In this document: positions 1-5,584 of the stretch, one piece after another | Numbering within the stretch: the first letter of the stretch is position 1 | How the letters are laid out: each line of letters begins with the position of its first letter | Assembly (NCBI GenBank): GCA_016776525.1 | Contig: JADHTD010000138.1 | Span: forward strand, 1 to 7,115 | Source: Rhodospirillales bacterium | Lineage (GTDB): Bacteria; Pseudomonadota; Alphaproteobacteria; Rhodospirillales; JADHTD01 | Length of the DNA: 7,115 bases | Direction: 5' to 3' | The notes under the pieces: model-generated | Told to the model about the DNA's origin: nothing | The model's input: only the letters and a program-made list of their open reading frames with translations | Databases searched by the model: none | Position numbers and translations under genes: made by a program

Positions 1-186
1 CTTGTAGGCGGCCAGTCCGTAGTCCCGGGCGAAATGGATGAGGACCAGGTAATCCTGTCCCAGGTAATGGCGGAAGCAGGGTTCGGCCAAGCTGCCGTCG
101 GCCAGCCCGCGCACAAACCCATGGCCGGTGTAGGCCGCCCAGGGTTCGGCGGCAGCCGTCTTGAGGCTTTCAAAAAGAGGGATCAA
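1..186 (-). CDS. tenA: TenA-family thiaminase II / aminopyrimidine aminohydrolase, N-terminal fragment
   Basis: The first 62 codons of a gene that continues beyond base 1. The peptide begins IPLFESLKTAAAEPW after the start and carries GFVRGLADGSLAEPCFRHYL followed by GQDYLVLIHFARDYGLAAYK. This matches the N-terminal helices of the TenA family; the aspartate in GQDY (residue 45) lines up with Asp44 of Bacillus subtilis TenA, a substrate-binding residue. TenA enzymes hydrolyse aminopyrimidines in thiamin salvage, or thiamin itself. I chose the TTG at 186-184 because it shares a 4-base TTGA overlap with the iscX stop and has GAGGAA five bases upstream (192-197). The catalytic cysteine and C-terminal glutamate lie outside the window, so activity cannot be judged. 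A more distant member of the heme-oxygenase-like fold (such as a PqqC relative) is possible but fits the motifs less well. The overlap implies co-translation with iscX. Confidence 0.82.
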   Translation of the reverse strand, partial: MIPLFESLKTAAAEPWAAYTGHGFVRGLADGSLAEPCFRHYLGQDYLVLIHFARDYGLAAYK

Positions 187-383
187 TCGCGTTCCTCGAG
201 CCAGGCCATCTGGATGGCTTCGAGGGTTTTCTCGTTTGATTTCTGGGGGTCGTCTTCAAAATCCGGCAGTTCCTGAACCCACTTCCAGAGGTCGGTAAAA
301 CGCAGGTTCACCACATCCACATCCGGGTGGGCGTCTTCCAATTCGATGGCGATATCATGAACGTCGGTCCAGAGCAGTCCCAT
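183..383 (-). CDS. iscX: IscX, small acidic Fe-S assembly regulator
   Basis: A 66-residue protein, the same length as E. coli IscX (YfhJ), and clearly homologous along its whole length: it opens MGLLWTDVHDIA, has RFTDLWKWV in the middle and DPQKSNEKTLEAI followed by WLEE at the end. IscX binds IscS on the surface also used by ferredoxin and CyaY, binds iron weakly and modulates the rate of cluster formation. The protein is strongly acidic, as in the family. The ATG at 383-381 is preceded by AGAGGAAG at 389-396, a strong ribosome binding site. It lies 24 bases after fdx and overlaps the next gene, tenA, by 4 bases. Placement directly after fdx is the usual ISC arrangement. Confidence 0.95.
   Translation of the reverse strand: MGLLWTDVHDIAIELEDAHPDVDVVNLRFTDLWKWVQELPDFEDDPQKSNEKTLEAIQMAWLEERD
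192..197 (-). promoter_or_regulatory. Ribosome binding site for tenA inside iscX
   Basis: GAGGAA on the minus strand lies within the last codons of iscX, five bases before the TTG at 186-184. It is the main reason for choosing a TTG start, since no ATG or GTG in the frame is near a comparable site. Confidence 0.6.
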
Positions 384-407
384 AATTGCTTCCTCTACAG
401 GCGAAAC

Positions 408-740
408 TTAATCCAGCATCATGTTGCGGGTGGCCGCCGGCAACGTCACCACCAGGCCGTCCAGTTCCGCCGTCAGCTTGATCTGGCAGCCCAGCCGCGA
501 GGTATGGGTGAGGCCGAAAGCCAAGTCCAGCATGTCCTCTTCCTCTTCGGTGCTTTCGCCCAGCTTGTCGAACCAGGCGTCATCGACGATGACATGGCAG
601 GTAGAGCACGCCAGCGAGCCTTCGCAGGCGCCTTCCAGGTCGATGCCGTTTTTGTGGGCGATATCGAGCACCGACATCCCCTCGGCGGCTTCCACGTCCG
701 TTCTTTTTCCCTCGGAATCGATAAAAGTCATTTTCGGCAT
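408..740 (-). CDS. fdx: ISC-type [2Fe-2S] ferredoxin
   Basis: A 110-residue adrenodoxin-type ferredoxin that donates electrons during cluster assembly on IscU, in the cytoplasm. The cluster ligands are C39, C45, C48 and C85: CEGSLACSTC, then a fourth cysteine in SRLGC, giving the C-X5-C-X2-C-Xn-C spacing of this class. The acidic stretch around residues 62-69 (ESTEEEED) fits the partner-binding helix. The frame stays open another 45 codons upstream into hscA, but I place the start at the ATG at 740-738, because MPKMTFIDSEGK aligns with the usual N-terminus and the upstream residues resemble no ferredoxin. GAGAG at 751-755 is ten bases from the ATG, a rather distant ribosome binding site. A 73-base gap containing a stem-loop separates it from hscA. 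Confidence 0.96.
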   Translation of the reverse strand: MPKMTFIDSEGKRTDVEAAEGMSVLDIAHKNGIDLEGACEGSLACSTCHVIVDDAWFDKLGESTEEEEDMLDLAFGLTHTSRLGCQIKLTAELDGLVVTLPAATRNMMLD

Positions 741-783
741 GTTTGCTGTTCTCTCATTTTCTTTTTTACACAAATGCGTCGTC

Positions 784-801
784 GCAAACGCAAGCGTTTG
801 C
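784..801 (-). other. Stem-loop between hscA and fdx, CUUG tetraloop
   Basis: The minus strand reads GCAAACG-CTTG-CGTTTGC, a perfect 7-bp stem (784-790 with 795-801) closing on CUUG. The closing pair is G-C, and G(CUUG)C is known as an unusually stable RNA tetraloop. It begins 13 bases after the hscA stop and ends 43 bases before the fdx start. No T-tract follows, so it is unlikely to be an intrinsic terminator. It could act as a 3' stability or processing element. The fold is read from the sequence; the role is inference. Confidence 0.6.
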
Positions 802-813
802 TCGGGATTTGCT

Positions 814-2736
814 TTAAGCGCTTTCTTCCGCCTTGACGGCGGGTTCCTCATCGGCGTCTTCAAAATCCTCGACACTGTGGCCGCTCAAGGCTTCCCGGAT
901 GCCGCGATCCATGCGCTTTTCGGCAAAGGGCCGGGTGGCGACTTCCAGGTCTTCGGCCAGGCCGTTGATGATATCCCGGTCGGTGCCGGCCATGGCGTCG
1001 GTCACTGTCTGCAAAGCGGCGTCGATGGCGGCCCGTTCATCGGCCGTCAACAGGTCGCCGTCCACCCTGAGGGCGGCGACGACTGCATTGAGCGAGCGTT
1101 CGGCCTCGACCCGGGCCTCGGCCAGCAGGCGGCGTTCCATGTCGTCCTTGGCGTGCTTCATGCTGTCGTAGAGCATGTCGCGCATTTCCTCGTCGCTGAG
1201 GCCGTAGGACGGTTTAACTTCTATCTGGGACTCGACCCCCGTCGTTGCTTCCCGGGCGCTGACCGTCAACAGGCCGTCGGCATCGACGGCGAACGTCACC
1301 TCGATGCGGGCCGCCCCTGCCGTCATCGGCGGAATGCCGCGCAGCGCAAACTGGGCCAGGGAGCGGTTCTGGTCGACCATTTCCCGCTCACCCTGCACGG
1401 CATGGATCGACATTGCCGATTGGCCGTCCTGGAAAGTGGTGAATTCCTGGCGTTTGGCGACCGGGATCGGCGTGTTGCGGGGGATGATCTTTTCCACCAT
1501 CTGGCCCATGGTCTCGATGCCCAGCGACAACGGCGTCACATCCAGCAGCAGGGTGTCGGAACCGACCGTCAGGGCCTCGGCCTGGCGGGCCGCGCCGACC
1601 GCCACCACTTCGTCCGGGTTGATGTCGGCCAGGGGTTCATGCCGGAATTCTGCGGCCACCAGTTGGCGGACCAGGGGAACGCGGGTCGAACCGCCGACCA
1701 GGACGACGCCCTGAATGTCGTCGGGGGTGATACCGGCATCGGCAATGACGTCGTGGCAGATGCGGACCGTGTGCTCGACCAGGGGCCGGCTCAACCCTTC
1801 GAAGGTTTCCCTGTCGAGGGCGTGTTTGGTCATTATGTCGTCGAACGAGATCATCCATTCGCCGTCCGGCTGGTCGGTCAGGCATTCCTTGGCCAGGCGC
1901 GCCGTCATCAGGGCGGCTTTCGCCTCGGAACTGGTAATTACCTTCGCACCCTGGCTGGCCGCCCTTTCGGCCAGGAAATGTTCGGCAATGGCATGATCGA
2001 AATCGTCGCCGCCCAGGGCCGCATCGCCGCCCGTTGCCAGCACCTGGAAAACACCCTTCTGCATTTTCAGAATGGACACGTCGAAGGTGCCGCCGCCCAG
2101 GTCGTAGACCGCATAAATGCCTTCCGCCCCTTCATCGAGGCCGTAGGCCAGGGCCGCCGCCGTCGGCTCGTTGACCAGACGCAGCACCTCCAGCCCGGCC
2201 AGGCGGGCGGCGTCCTTGGTGGCGGTGCGCGCCGCATCGTCGAAATAGGCGGGCACGGTGACCACCGCCCGGTCCACTTTGGCGCCGAGATGGAGTTCGG
2301 CGCGTTCTTTCAGGGCGGCCAGGATATCGCCGGAAATCTCGACGGGCGTCAGCCGGTGTCCGGCCACGTTGAGCCGCACCATGCCTTCCGTCTCGCCGGG
2401 CTCCACATCGTAGGGCAGCGTCCCGGTCAGGCTTTTGACGTCGTCCAGGCCGCGGCCCATGAGGCGTTTTATGGAGGATACGACCGCTTCCGGCCGGTCG
2501 AGGATGAGCATCTTGGCCATGCCGCCGACCACCGCGGAGCCGTCCGGCGCATAGGCGACGACAGACGGCACCAGGGCTTCCCCGTCTTCGTCGCGCAGCA
2601 CTTCGGGCTTGCCTTCGGAACTGATGGCAACCACGCAATTGGTGGTGCCCAGATCGATACCGACGGCGATCGCTTCCTCGCCGTCGTGGGGCAGCGGCGT
2701 TGCGCCGGGTTCATGTATTTGCAGTAAATCGGCCAT
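814..2736 (-). CDS. hscA: Fe-S assembly Hsp70 chaperone HscA
   Basis: A 640-residue Hsp70 specialised for cluster delivery from IscU. The N-terminus MADLLQIHEPG is typical of HscA and unlike DnaK. The ATPase domain spans about residues 22-395, with GIDLGTTNC (26-34), VNEPTAAALAYG (188-199), YDLGGGTFDVS (211-221) and VLVGGSTRVP (345-354). The interdomain linker is DTLLLDVTPLSLG (394-406), followed by the substrate-binding beta domain and a helical lid from about 510. With ADP/ATP cycling stimulated by HscB, it binds the LPPVK motif of IscU and promotes cluster transfer. Compared with E. coli HscA it carries an acidic C-terminal tail of about 18 residues after the GHSVED region. The ATG at 2736-2734 lies five bases after the hscB stop with only a weak ribosome binding site, so translation is probably coupled to hscB. 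Confidence 0.97.
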   Translation of the reverse strand: MADLLQIHEPGATPLPHDGEEAIAVGIDLGTTNCVVAISSEGKPEVLRDEDGEALVPSVVAYAPDGSAVVGGMAKMLILDRPEAVVSSIKRLMGRGLDDVKSLTGTLPYDVEPGETEGMVRLNVAGHRLTPVEISGDILAALKERAELHLGAKVDRAVVTVPAYFDDAARTATKDAARLAGLEVLRLVNEPTAAALAYGLDEGAEGIYAVYDLGGGTFDVSILKMQKGVFQVLATGGDAALGGDDFDHAIAEHFLAERAASQGAKVITSSEAKAALMTARLAKECLTDQPDGEWMISFDDIMTKHALDRETFEGLSRPLVEHTVRICHDVIADAGITPDDIQGVVLVGGSTRVPLVRQLVAAEFRHEPLADINPDEVVAVGAARQAEALTVGSDTLLLDVTPLSLGIETMGQMVEKIIPRNTPIPVAKRQEFTTFQDGQSAMSIHAVQGEREMVDQNRSLAQFALRGIPPMTAGAARIEVTFAVDADGLLTVSAREATTGVESQIEVKPSYGLSDEEMRDMLYDSMKHAKDDMERRLLAEARVEAERSLNAVVAALRVDGDLLTADERAAIDAALQTVTDAMAGTDRDIINGLAEDLEVATRPFAEKRMDRGIREALSGHSVEDFEDADEEPAVKAEESA

Positions 2737-2741
2737 AAAGG

Positions 2742-3392
2742 TCAGCTCATTGCCGTCATCTTGGCCCGCTGCTGGCGCACCTCGTCGGTCAGCTTGCGCA
2801 GGTATTTAAGCCGCGTCGTCAAGGCGCAGGCCCCCTCAATGTCTTCCCCGGCAAAGGCCTTCGACAAGCCGATTTCGCAATCATCGATATCACCGGCGGC
2901 CCGGGCGGCAATGGCGTCGATATCGTCGGCCGTTTCCGCCATGGCCAGCGCCTCGCGCAATTCCATGGCCTCTTCCAGCAAATCCGGGGCGCTGATCAAC
3001 TGGCAGCCTTCGGGCAAGACATTCTGGCCCATCATGTGGACCAGGTAATCGGCCCGTTTGAGGGAATCCTTAAGGGTCTCGTAGGCATCGTTGAGGCTGG
3101 TTGCCTGCTGCATGGAAAGCGTTCGTTCCTGCGACGTCTTGGTGGCGAAACGGTCCGGGTGAAGTTTGCCCTGCAATTCGAAATAGCGGCGGTCGAGATC
3201 GTTTACATCCAGGTCAAAGGTTGCTTCCAGGTCGAGCCGCTTGAAATGGTCGACCTGACCCAGCGGCTGGATGGTCGAACAGGTCGGACAGAAAAGGTCC
3301 TCAAGAGCCACCGGGCCCTTGCACGACCAGCATTCCTGCGGACAGGCATGGCCGGTAAAGGGGGTCAGGGTCTCTGTGGGGTCAGCCTGCAT
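2742..3392 (-). CDS. hscB: J-domain co-chaperone HscB (HSC20) with N-terminal four-cysteine domain
   Basis: A 216-residue protein, longer than the roughly 171 residues of E. coli HscB. The J domain starts near residue 47 (DHFKRLDLEATFDLD) and has the essential HPD triad at 78-80 (GKLHPDRF). The C-terminal helices, about 120-210, should bind IscU. HscB delivers IscU to HscA and stimulates its ATPase. The extra N-terminus holds C21-X2-C24-X10-C35-X2-C38 (CWSCKGPVALEDLFCPTC), the layout of a small zinc- or rubredoxin-like knuckle. A similar module precedes the J domain in human and other eukaryotic HSC20 proteins but is absent in E. coli. The ATG at 3392-3390 has no recognisable Shine-Dalgarno; the preceding bases are AT-rich and then repeat TCA. 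No downstream ATG would keep the J domain, so this start stands. Confidence 0.96.
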   Translation of the reverse strand: MQADPTETLTPFTGHACPQECWSCKGPVALEDLFCPTCSTIQPLGQVDHFKRLDLEATFDLDVNDLDRRYFELQGKLHPDRFATKTSQERTLSMQQATSLNDAYETLKDSLKRADYLVHMMGQNVLPEGCQLISAPDLLEEAMELREALAMAETADDIDAIAARAAGDIDDCEIGLSKAFAGEDIEGACALTTRLKYLRKLTDEVRQQRAKMTAMS

Positions 3393-3428
3393 GATGATGA
3401 TTACTTTTATTACTGACTGGAACGGCGT

Positions 3429-3453
3429 GGACCGCCCCGTGACGGAGCGGTCC
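3429..3453 (-). other. Stem-loop between iscA and hscB
   Basis: The arms GGACCGC (3429-3435) and GCGGTCC (3447-3453) are perfect 7-bp complements. The 11-base interior can add CCG/CGG across one mismatch. The hairpin begins 25 bases after the iscA stop and ends 36 bases before the hscB start. What follows on the transcribed strand is ACGCCGTTCC, not a T-tract, so an intrinsic terminator is unlikely. A 3' end protecting or processing element that separates the iscSUA part from the chaperone part is a reasonable inference. Confidence 0.6.
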
Positions 3454-3478
3454 TAATGGAGAACAATTGCTGCAGCCC

Positions 3479-3820
3479 TCAAACGTGGAACGATTCGCCA
3501 CAGCCGCAACGGCCTTTTTCATTGGGATTGCTGAAGACGAAGCCGGATTCCAGGGTGTCTTCAACATAATCCATTTCGGTGCCGAGAATGAACAGTGTCG
3601 CCTTCGGATCAATCATGATGGTGACGCCCTTGTCCTCGACGATCTCATCGAAATCGTTTTTCTCGTCGGCGAATTCCAGGGTGTAGGAAAGGCCGGAACA
3701 GCCTTTGGAACGCACCCCGATACGGACACCGGCGGACGGTTTGCCGCGGCTGGCCAAGAGGGCTTTAACCCGCTCGGCAGCGGCATCCGTAACGGAAAGA
3801 GCTAGCGGTCGATCATTCAT
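3479..3820 (-). CDS. iscA: A-type Fe-S carrier protein IscA
   Basis: A 113-residue A-type carrier with the three conserved cysteines C41 (GCSGLSY), C105 and C107 (GRCGCGESF), which hold a cluster or iron at a dimer interface. Members pass clusters from IscU to apoproteins, mainly [4Fe-4S] targets. The N-terminal region (LSVTDAAAERVKALL) and ETMD-like segment GTEMDYVEDTL fit IscA/ErpA/SufA; position between iscU and hscB argues for IscA. The ATG at 3820-3818 is preceded by AAGGAT eight bases upstream. The spacer to iscU is 35 bases and the spacer to hscB is 86 bases, the longest in the operon. Confidence 0.95.
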   Translation of the reverse strand: MNDRPLALSVTDAAAERVKALLASRGKPSAGVRIGVRSKGCSGLSYTLEFADEKNDFDEIVEDKGVTIMIDPKATLFILGTEMDYVEDTLESGFVFSNPNEKGRCGCGESFHV

Positions 3821-3847
3821 TGTTTCTTATCCTTAAGCTGCAAGGAG

Positions 3848-3865
3848 CGCCGAATTTATTCGGCG
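3848..3865 (-). other. Stem-loop enclosing the iscU stop codon
   Basis: The minus strand reads CGCCGAA-TAAA-TTCGGCG, a perfect 7-bp stem (3848-3854 with 3859-3865). The loop contains the TAA stop of iscU (3858-3856). It ends 27 bases before the iscA start. There is no T-tract after it. Terminating ribosomes would melt it, so it may form only when iscU is not being translated. The structure is seen by eye; function is inferred. Confidence 0.58.
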
Positions 3866-4269
3866 GCTTCCGTCTTGTCCTTGTCGCCTGCACCGTTTTT
3901 CGATTTGTAATCGGATACGGCTGCCTTGATAGCATCCTCAGCCAGTACGGAGCAATGAATCTTCACCGGCGGCAGGGCCAGTTCTTCGGCGATCTGAGTA
4001 TTTTTGATCTCAGCCGCTTCGTCGACGCTCTTGCCTTTGACCCATTCGGTGACCAGCGAACTGGACGCGATGGCCGATCCACAGCCGAAGGTCTTGAATT
4101 TGGCATCTTCGATGATGCCCTCGGCATCGACCTTGATCTGCAATTTCATAACGTCGCCGCAAGCCGGCGCACCGACCAGGCCGGTACCGACGCCATCGTC
4201 GTCTTTTTCAAAGGTCCCGACGTTGCGGGGGTTTTCGTAGTGATCTAGAAGTTTGTCGCTGTAAGCCAT
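3856..4269 (-). CDS. iscU: Fe-S cluster assembly scaffold IscU
   Basis: A 137-residue scaffold on which [2Fe-2S] clusters form from iron and IscS-derived sulfur. All active-site residues are present: C37 and D39 (GAPACGDVMK), C63 (FGCGSAIASSS), H105 and C106 (KIHCSVLAEDAI). LPPVK at 99-103 is the recognition motif for HscA. The N-terminus AYSDKLLDHYENPRNVG is canonical. The C-terminus is about nine residues longer than E. coli IscU (128 residues) and ends in a charged tail, GAGDKDKTEAAE. The ATG at 4269-4267 follows GGAGAG at 4275-4280 with a five-A spacer, one of the strongest ribosome binding sites here, which fits the high dosage scaffolds need. The spacer to iscS is 59 bases. Confidence 0.98.
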   Translation of the reverse strand: MAYSDKLLDHYENPRNVGTFEKDDDGVGTGLVGAPACGDVMKLQIKVDAEGIIEDAKFKTFGCGSAIASSSLVTEWVKGKSVDEAAEIKNTQIAEELALPPVKIHCSVLAEDAIKAAVSDYKSKNGAGDKDKTEAAE

Positions 4270-4328
4270 TTTTTCTCTCCATCATGTGCCGGGTTCAAAG
4301 TCCGGTATGAGTGCAGTTATTATGTATA

Positions 4329-5558
4329 TCAGTGTTCCGCCCATTCAATGGACTTCAAGTCGATACCCTGTTGCGCCATTTCCCAAAGGGGACTCATTTG
4401 GCGCAGTCGTTCCACCTCGGAGGCGATTTTATCGACGGCGAAGTCGATATCCTCCTCGGTGGTAAAGCGGCCGATGCCGATCCGCAAGCTGGTGTGGGCC
4501 AACTCCTCTTCAACGCCCAAAGCGCGCAGCACGTAGGACGGCTCCAACGAAGCCGAGGTGCAGGCCGAACCGGAAGAAACAGCCAGTTCCTTGATGCCCA
4601 TCATCAGGCCCTCGCCTTCAACATAGGCGTAGCTGAGGTTGAGGTTGCCGGGGAACCGTTGATTACGGTCGCCGTTCAAATAAACATCCGGCAGGCGGGC
4701 CATGGTGGCATCGTAGAATCTATCGCTGAGCATGCGCAGGCGTTCGGTCTCAGTGTCCATTTCAGCCTCACAGATGTCACAGGCTTCGCCCAGGCCGACA
4801 CACAGCGGTGTCGGCAGGGTACCGGACCGCATGCCGCGTTCCTGGCCGCCGCCGTTGATCATGGCAACCAGGCGCACCCGCGGACGGCGGCGCACATATA
4901 AAGCGCCGATGCCCATGGGGCCATAGAGCTTGTGGCCGGAAATGCTCATCAGGTCGATGTTCATTTCATTGACGTCGAGCGGAATCTTGCCCGCCGCCTG
5001 GGCGGCGTCGGTGTGGAAGAAGACCTTGCGTTCGCGGCAGATGGCGCCAATTTCGGCAATCGGCTGGATGACGCCGATCTCGTTGTTGACCGCCATGATG
5101 GAAACGATCGCCGTCTGCTCGGTAATGGCGTCCTTTAACTGTTCCAGGTCGATGAGGCCGTTTTCGCCGACATGAAGGTAGGTCACCTCAAAACCGTCCT
5201 GTTCCAGGTGGCGGCAGGTATCGAGGACGCATTTATGTTCGGTGATGCAGGTGATGATGTGGTTCTTCTTGTCCTTGTAGAAGTTGGCCACGCCCTTGAT
5301 CGCCAGATTATTGGATTCGGTGGCGCCCGAGGTGAAAATCACTTCCTTGGAATCGGCGCCGATGAGGCTGGCGATCTGGCCCCGGGCTTTCTCCACCGCG
5401 TCCTCGGCTTCCCAGCCGTAGAAATGGGAACGCGAATGCGGGTTGCCGAACTTATCGGAAAAGTACGGCAACATGGCGTCGACGACACGGGGGTCGGTCG
5501 GCGTCGTCGCCTGATAATCCAGATAAATGGGCGCTTTGTTGTTACGGATGTCGTTCAT
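4329..5558 (-). CDS. iscS: Cysteine desulfurase IscS
   Basis: A 409-residue pyridoxal-phosphate enzyme that turns cysteine into alanine and a persulfide for IscU and other acceptors. The PLP lysine is K210 (SISGHKLYGPMG), the cofactor-stacking histidine H108 (CITEHK), and the catalytic cysteine C333 in the flexible loop SSGSACTSASLEPSYVL. The C-terminal tail SPLWEMAQQGIDLKSIEWAEH matches the E. coli IscS tail that docks IscU, so this is the dedicated ISC desulfurase. The frame stays open 29 codons upstream, but those residues overlap the preceding gene and look unlike IscS; the ATG at 5558-5556 has AAGGAAG just upstream. It lies 26 bases after the NifS-like gene. By eye its third positions are less GC-rich than those of that neighbour. 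Confidence 0.98.
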   Translation of the reverse strand: MNDIRNNKAPIYLDYQATTPTDPRVVDAMLPYFSDKFGNPHSRSHFYGWEAEDAVEKARGQIASLIGADSKEVIFTSGATESNNLAIKGVANFYKDKKNHIITCITEHKCVLDTCRHLEQDGFEVTYLHVGENGLIDLEQLKDAITEQTAIVSIMAVNNEIGVIQPIAEIGAICRERKVFFHTDAAQAAGKIPLDVNEMNIDLMSISGHKLYGPMGIGALYVRRRPRVRLVAMINGGGQERGMRSGTLPTPLCVGLGEACDICEAEMDTETERLRMLSDRFYDATMARLPDVYLNGDRNQRFPGNLNLSYAYVEGEGLMMGIKELAVSSGSACTSASLEPSYVLRALGVEEELAHTSLRIGIGRFTTEEDIDFAVDKIASEVERLRQMSPLWEMAQQGIDLKSIEWAEH

Positions 5559-5562
5559 TATT

Positions 5563-5569
5563 CTTCCTT
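5563..5569 (-). promoter_or_regulatory. Ribosome binding site for iscS
   Basis: AAGGAAG on the minus strand lies four bases before the ATG at 5558-5556. It decides the start against the longer open frame, which begins at 5645 inside the upstream desulfurase gene. Confidence 0.75.
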
Positions 5570-5584
5570 TTATAATCCACCGGT

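Noticed and set aside
757..800. A possible internal promoter ahead of fdx (TTGCGT, 17 bases, TGTAAA on the minus strand).
   Set aside because: Three and four matches out of six to the consensus boxes are at chance level, and the -35-like box falls in the hairpin.
741..875. A 45-codon N-terminal extension of fdx in the same frame.
   Set aside because: It overlaps the 3' end of hscA, is rich in basic residues unlike any ferredoxin, and the ATG at 740-738 fits the family N-terminus exactly.
421..2727. A 768-codon open frame on the plus strand opposite hscA and fdx.
   Set aside because: It is antisense to a clear HscA, has low-complexity composition typical of the complement of GC-rich coding DNA, and shows no known domain.
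3429..3453. The iscA-hscB hairpin as an intrinsic terminator.
   Set aside because: No T-tract follows on the transcribed strand, and hscB, hscA and fdx would then lack a recognisable promoter.
4289..4305. A possible hairpin (CCGG with CCGG) in the iscS-iscU spacer.
   Set aside because: Only four pairs around a nine-base loop, with a non-pairing step at the top; too weak to list as a feature.
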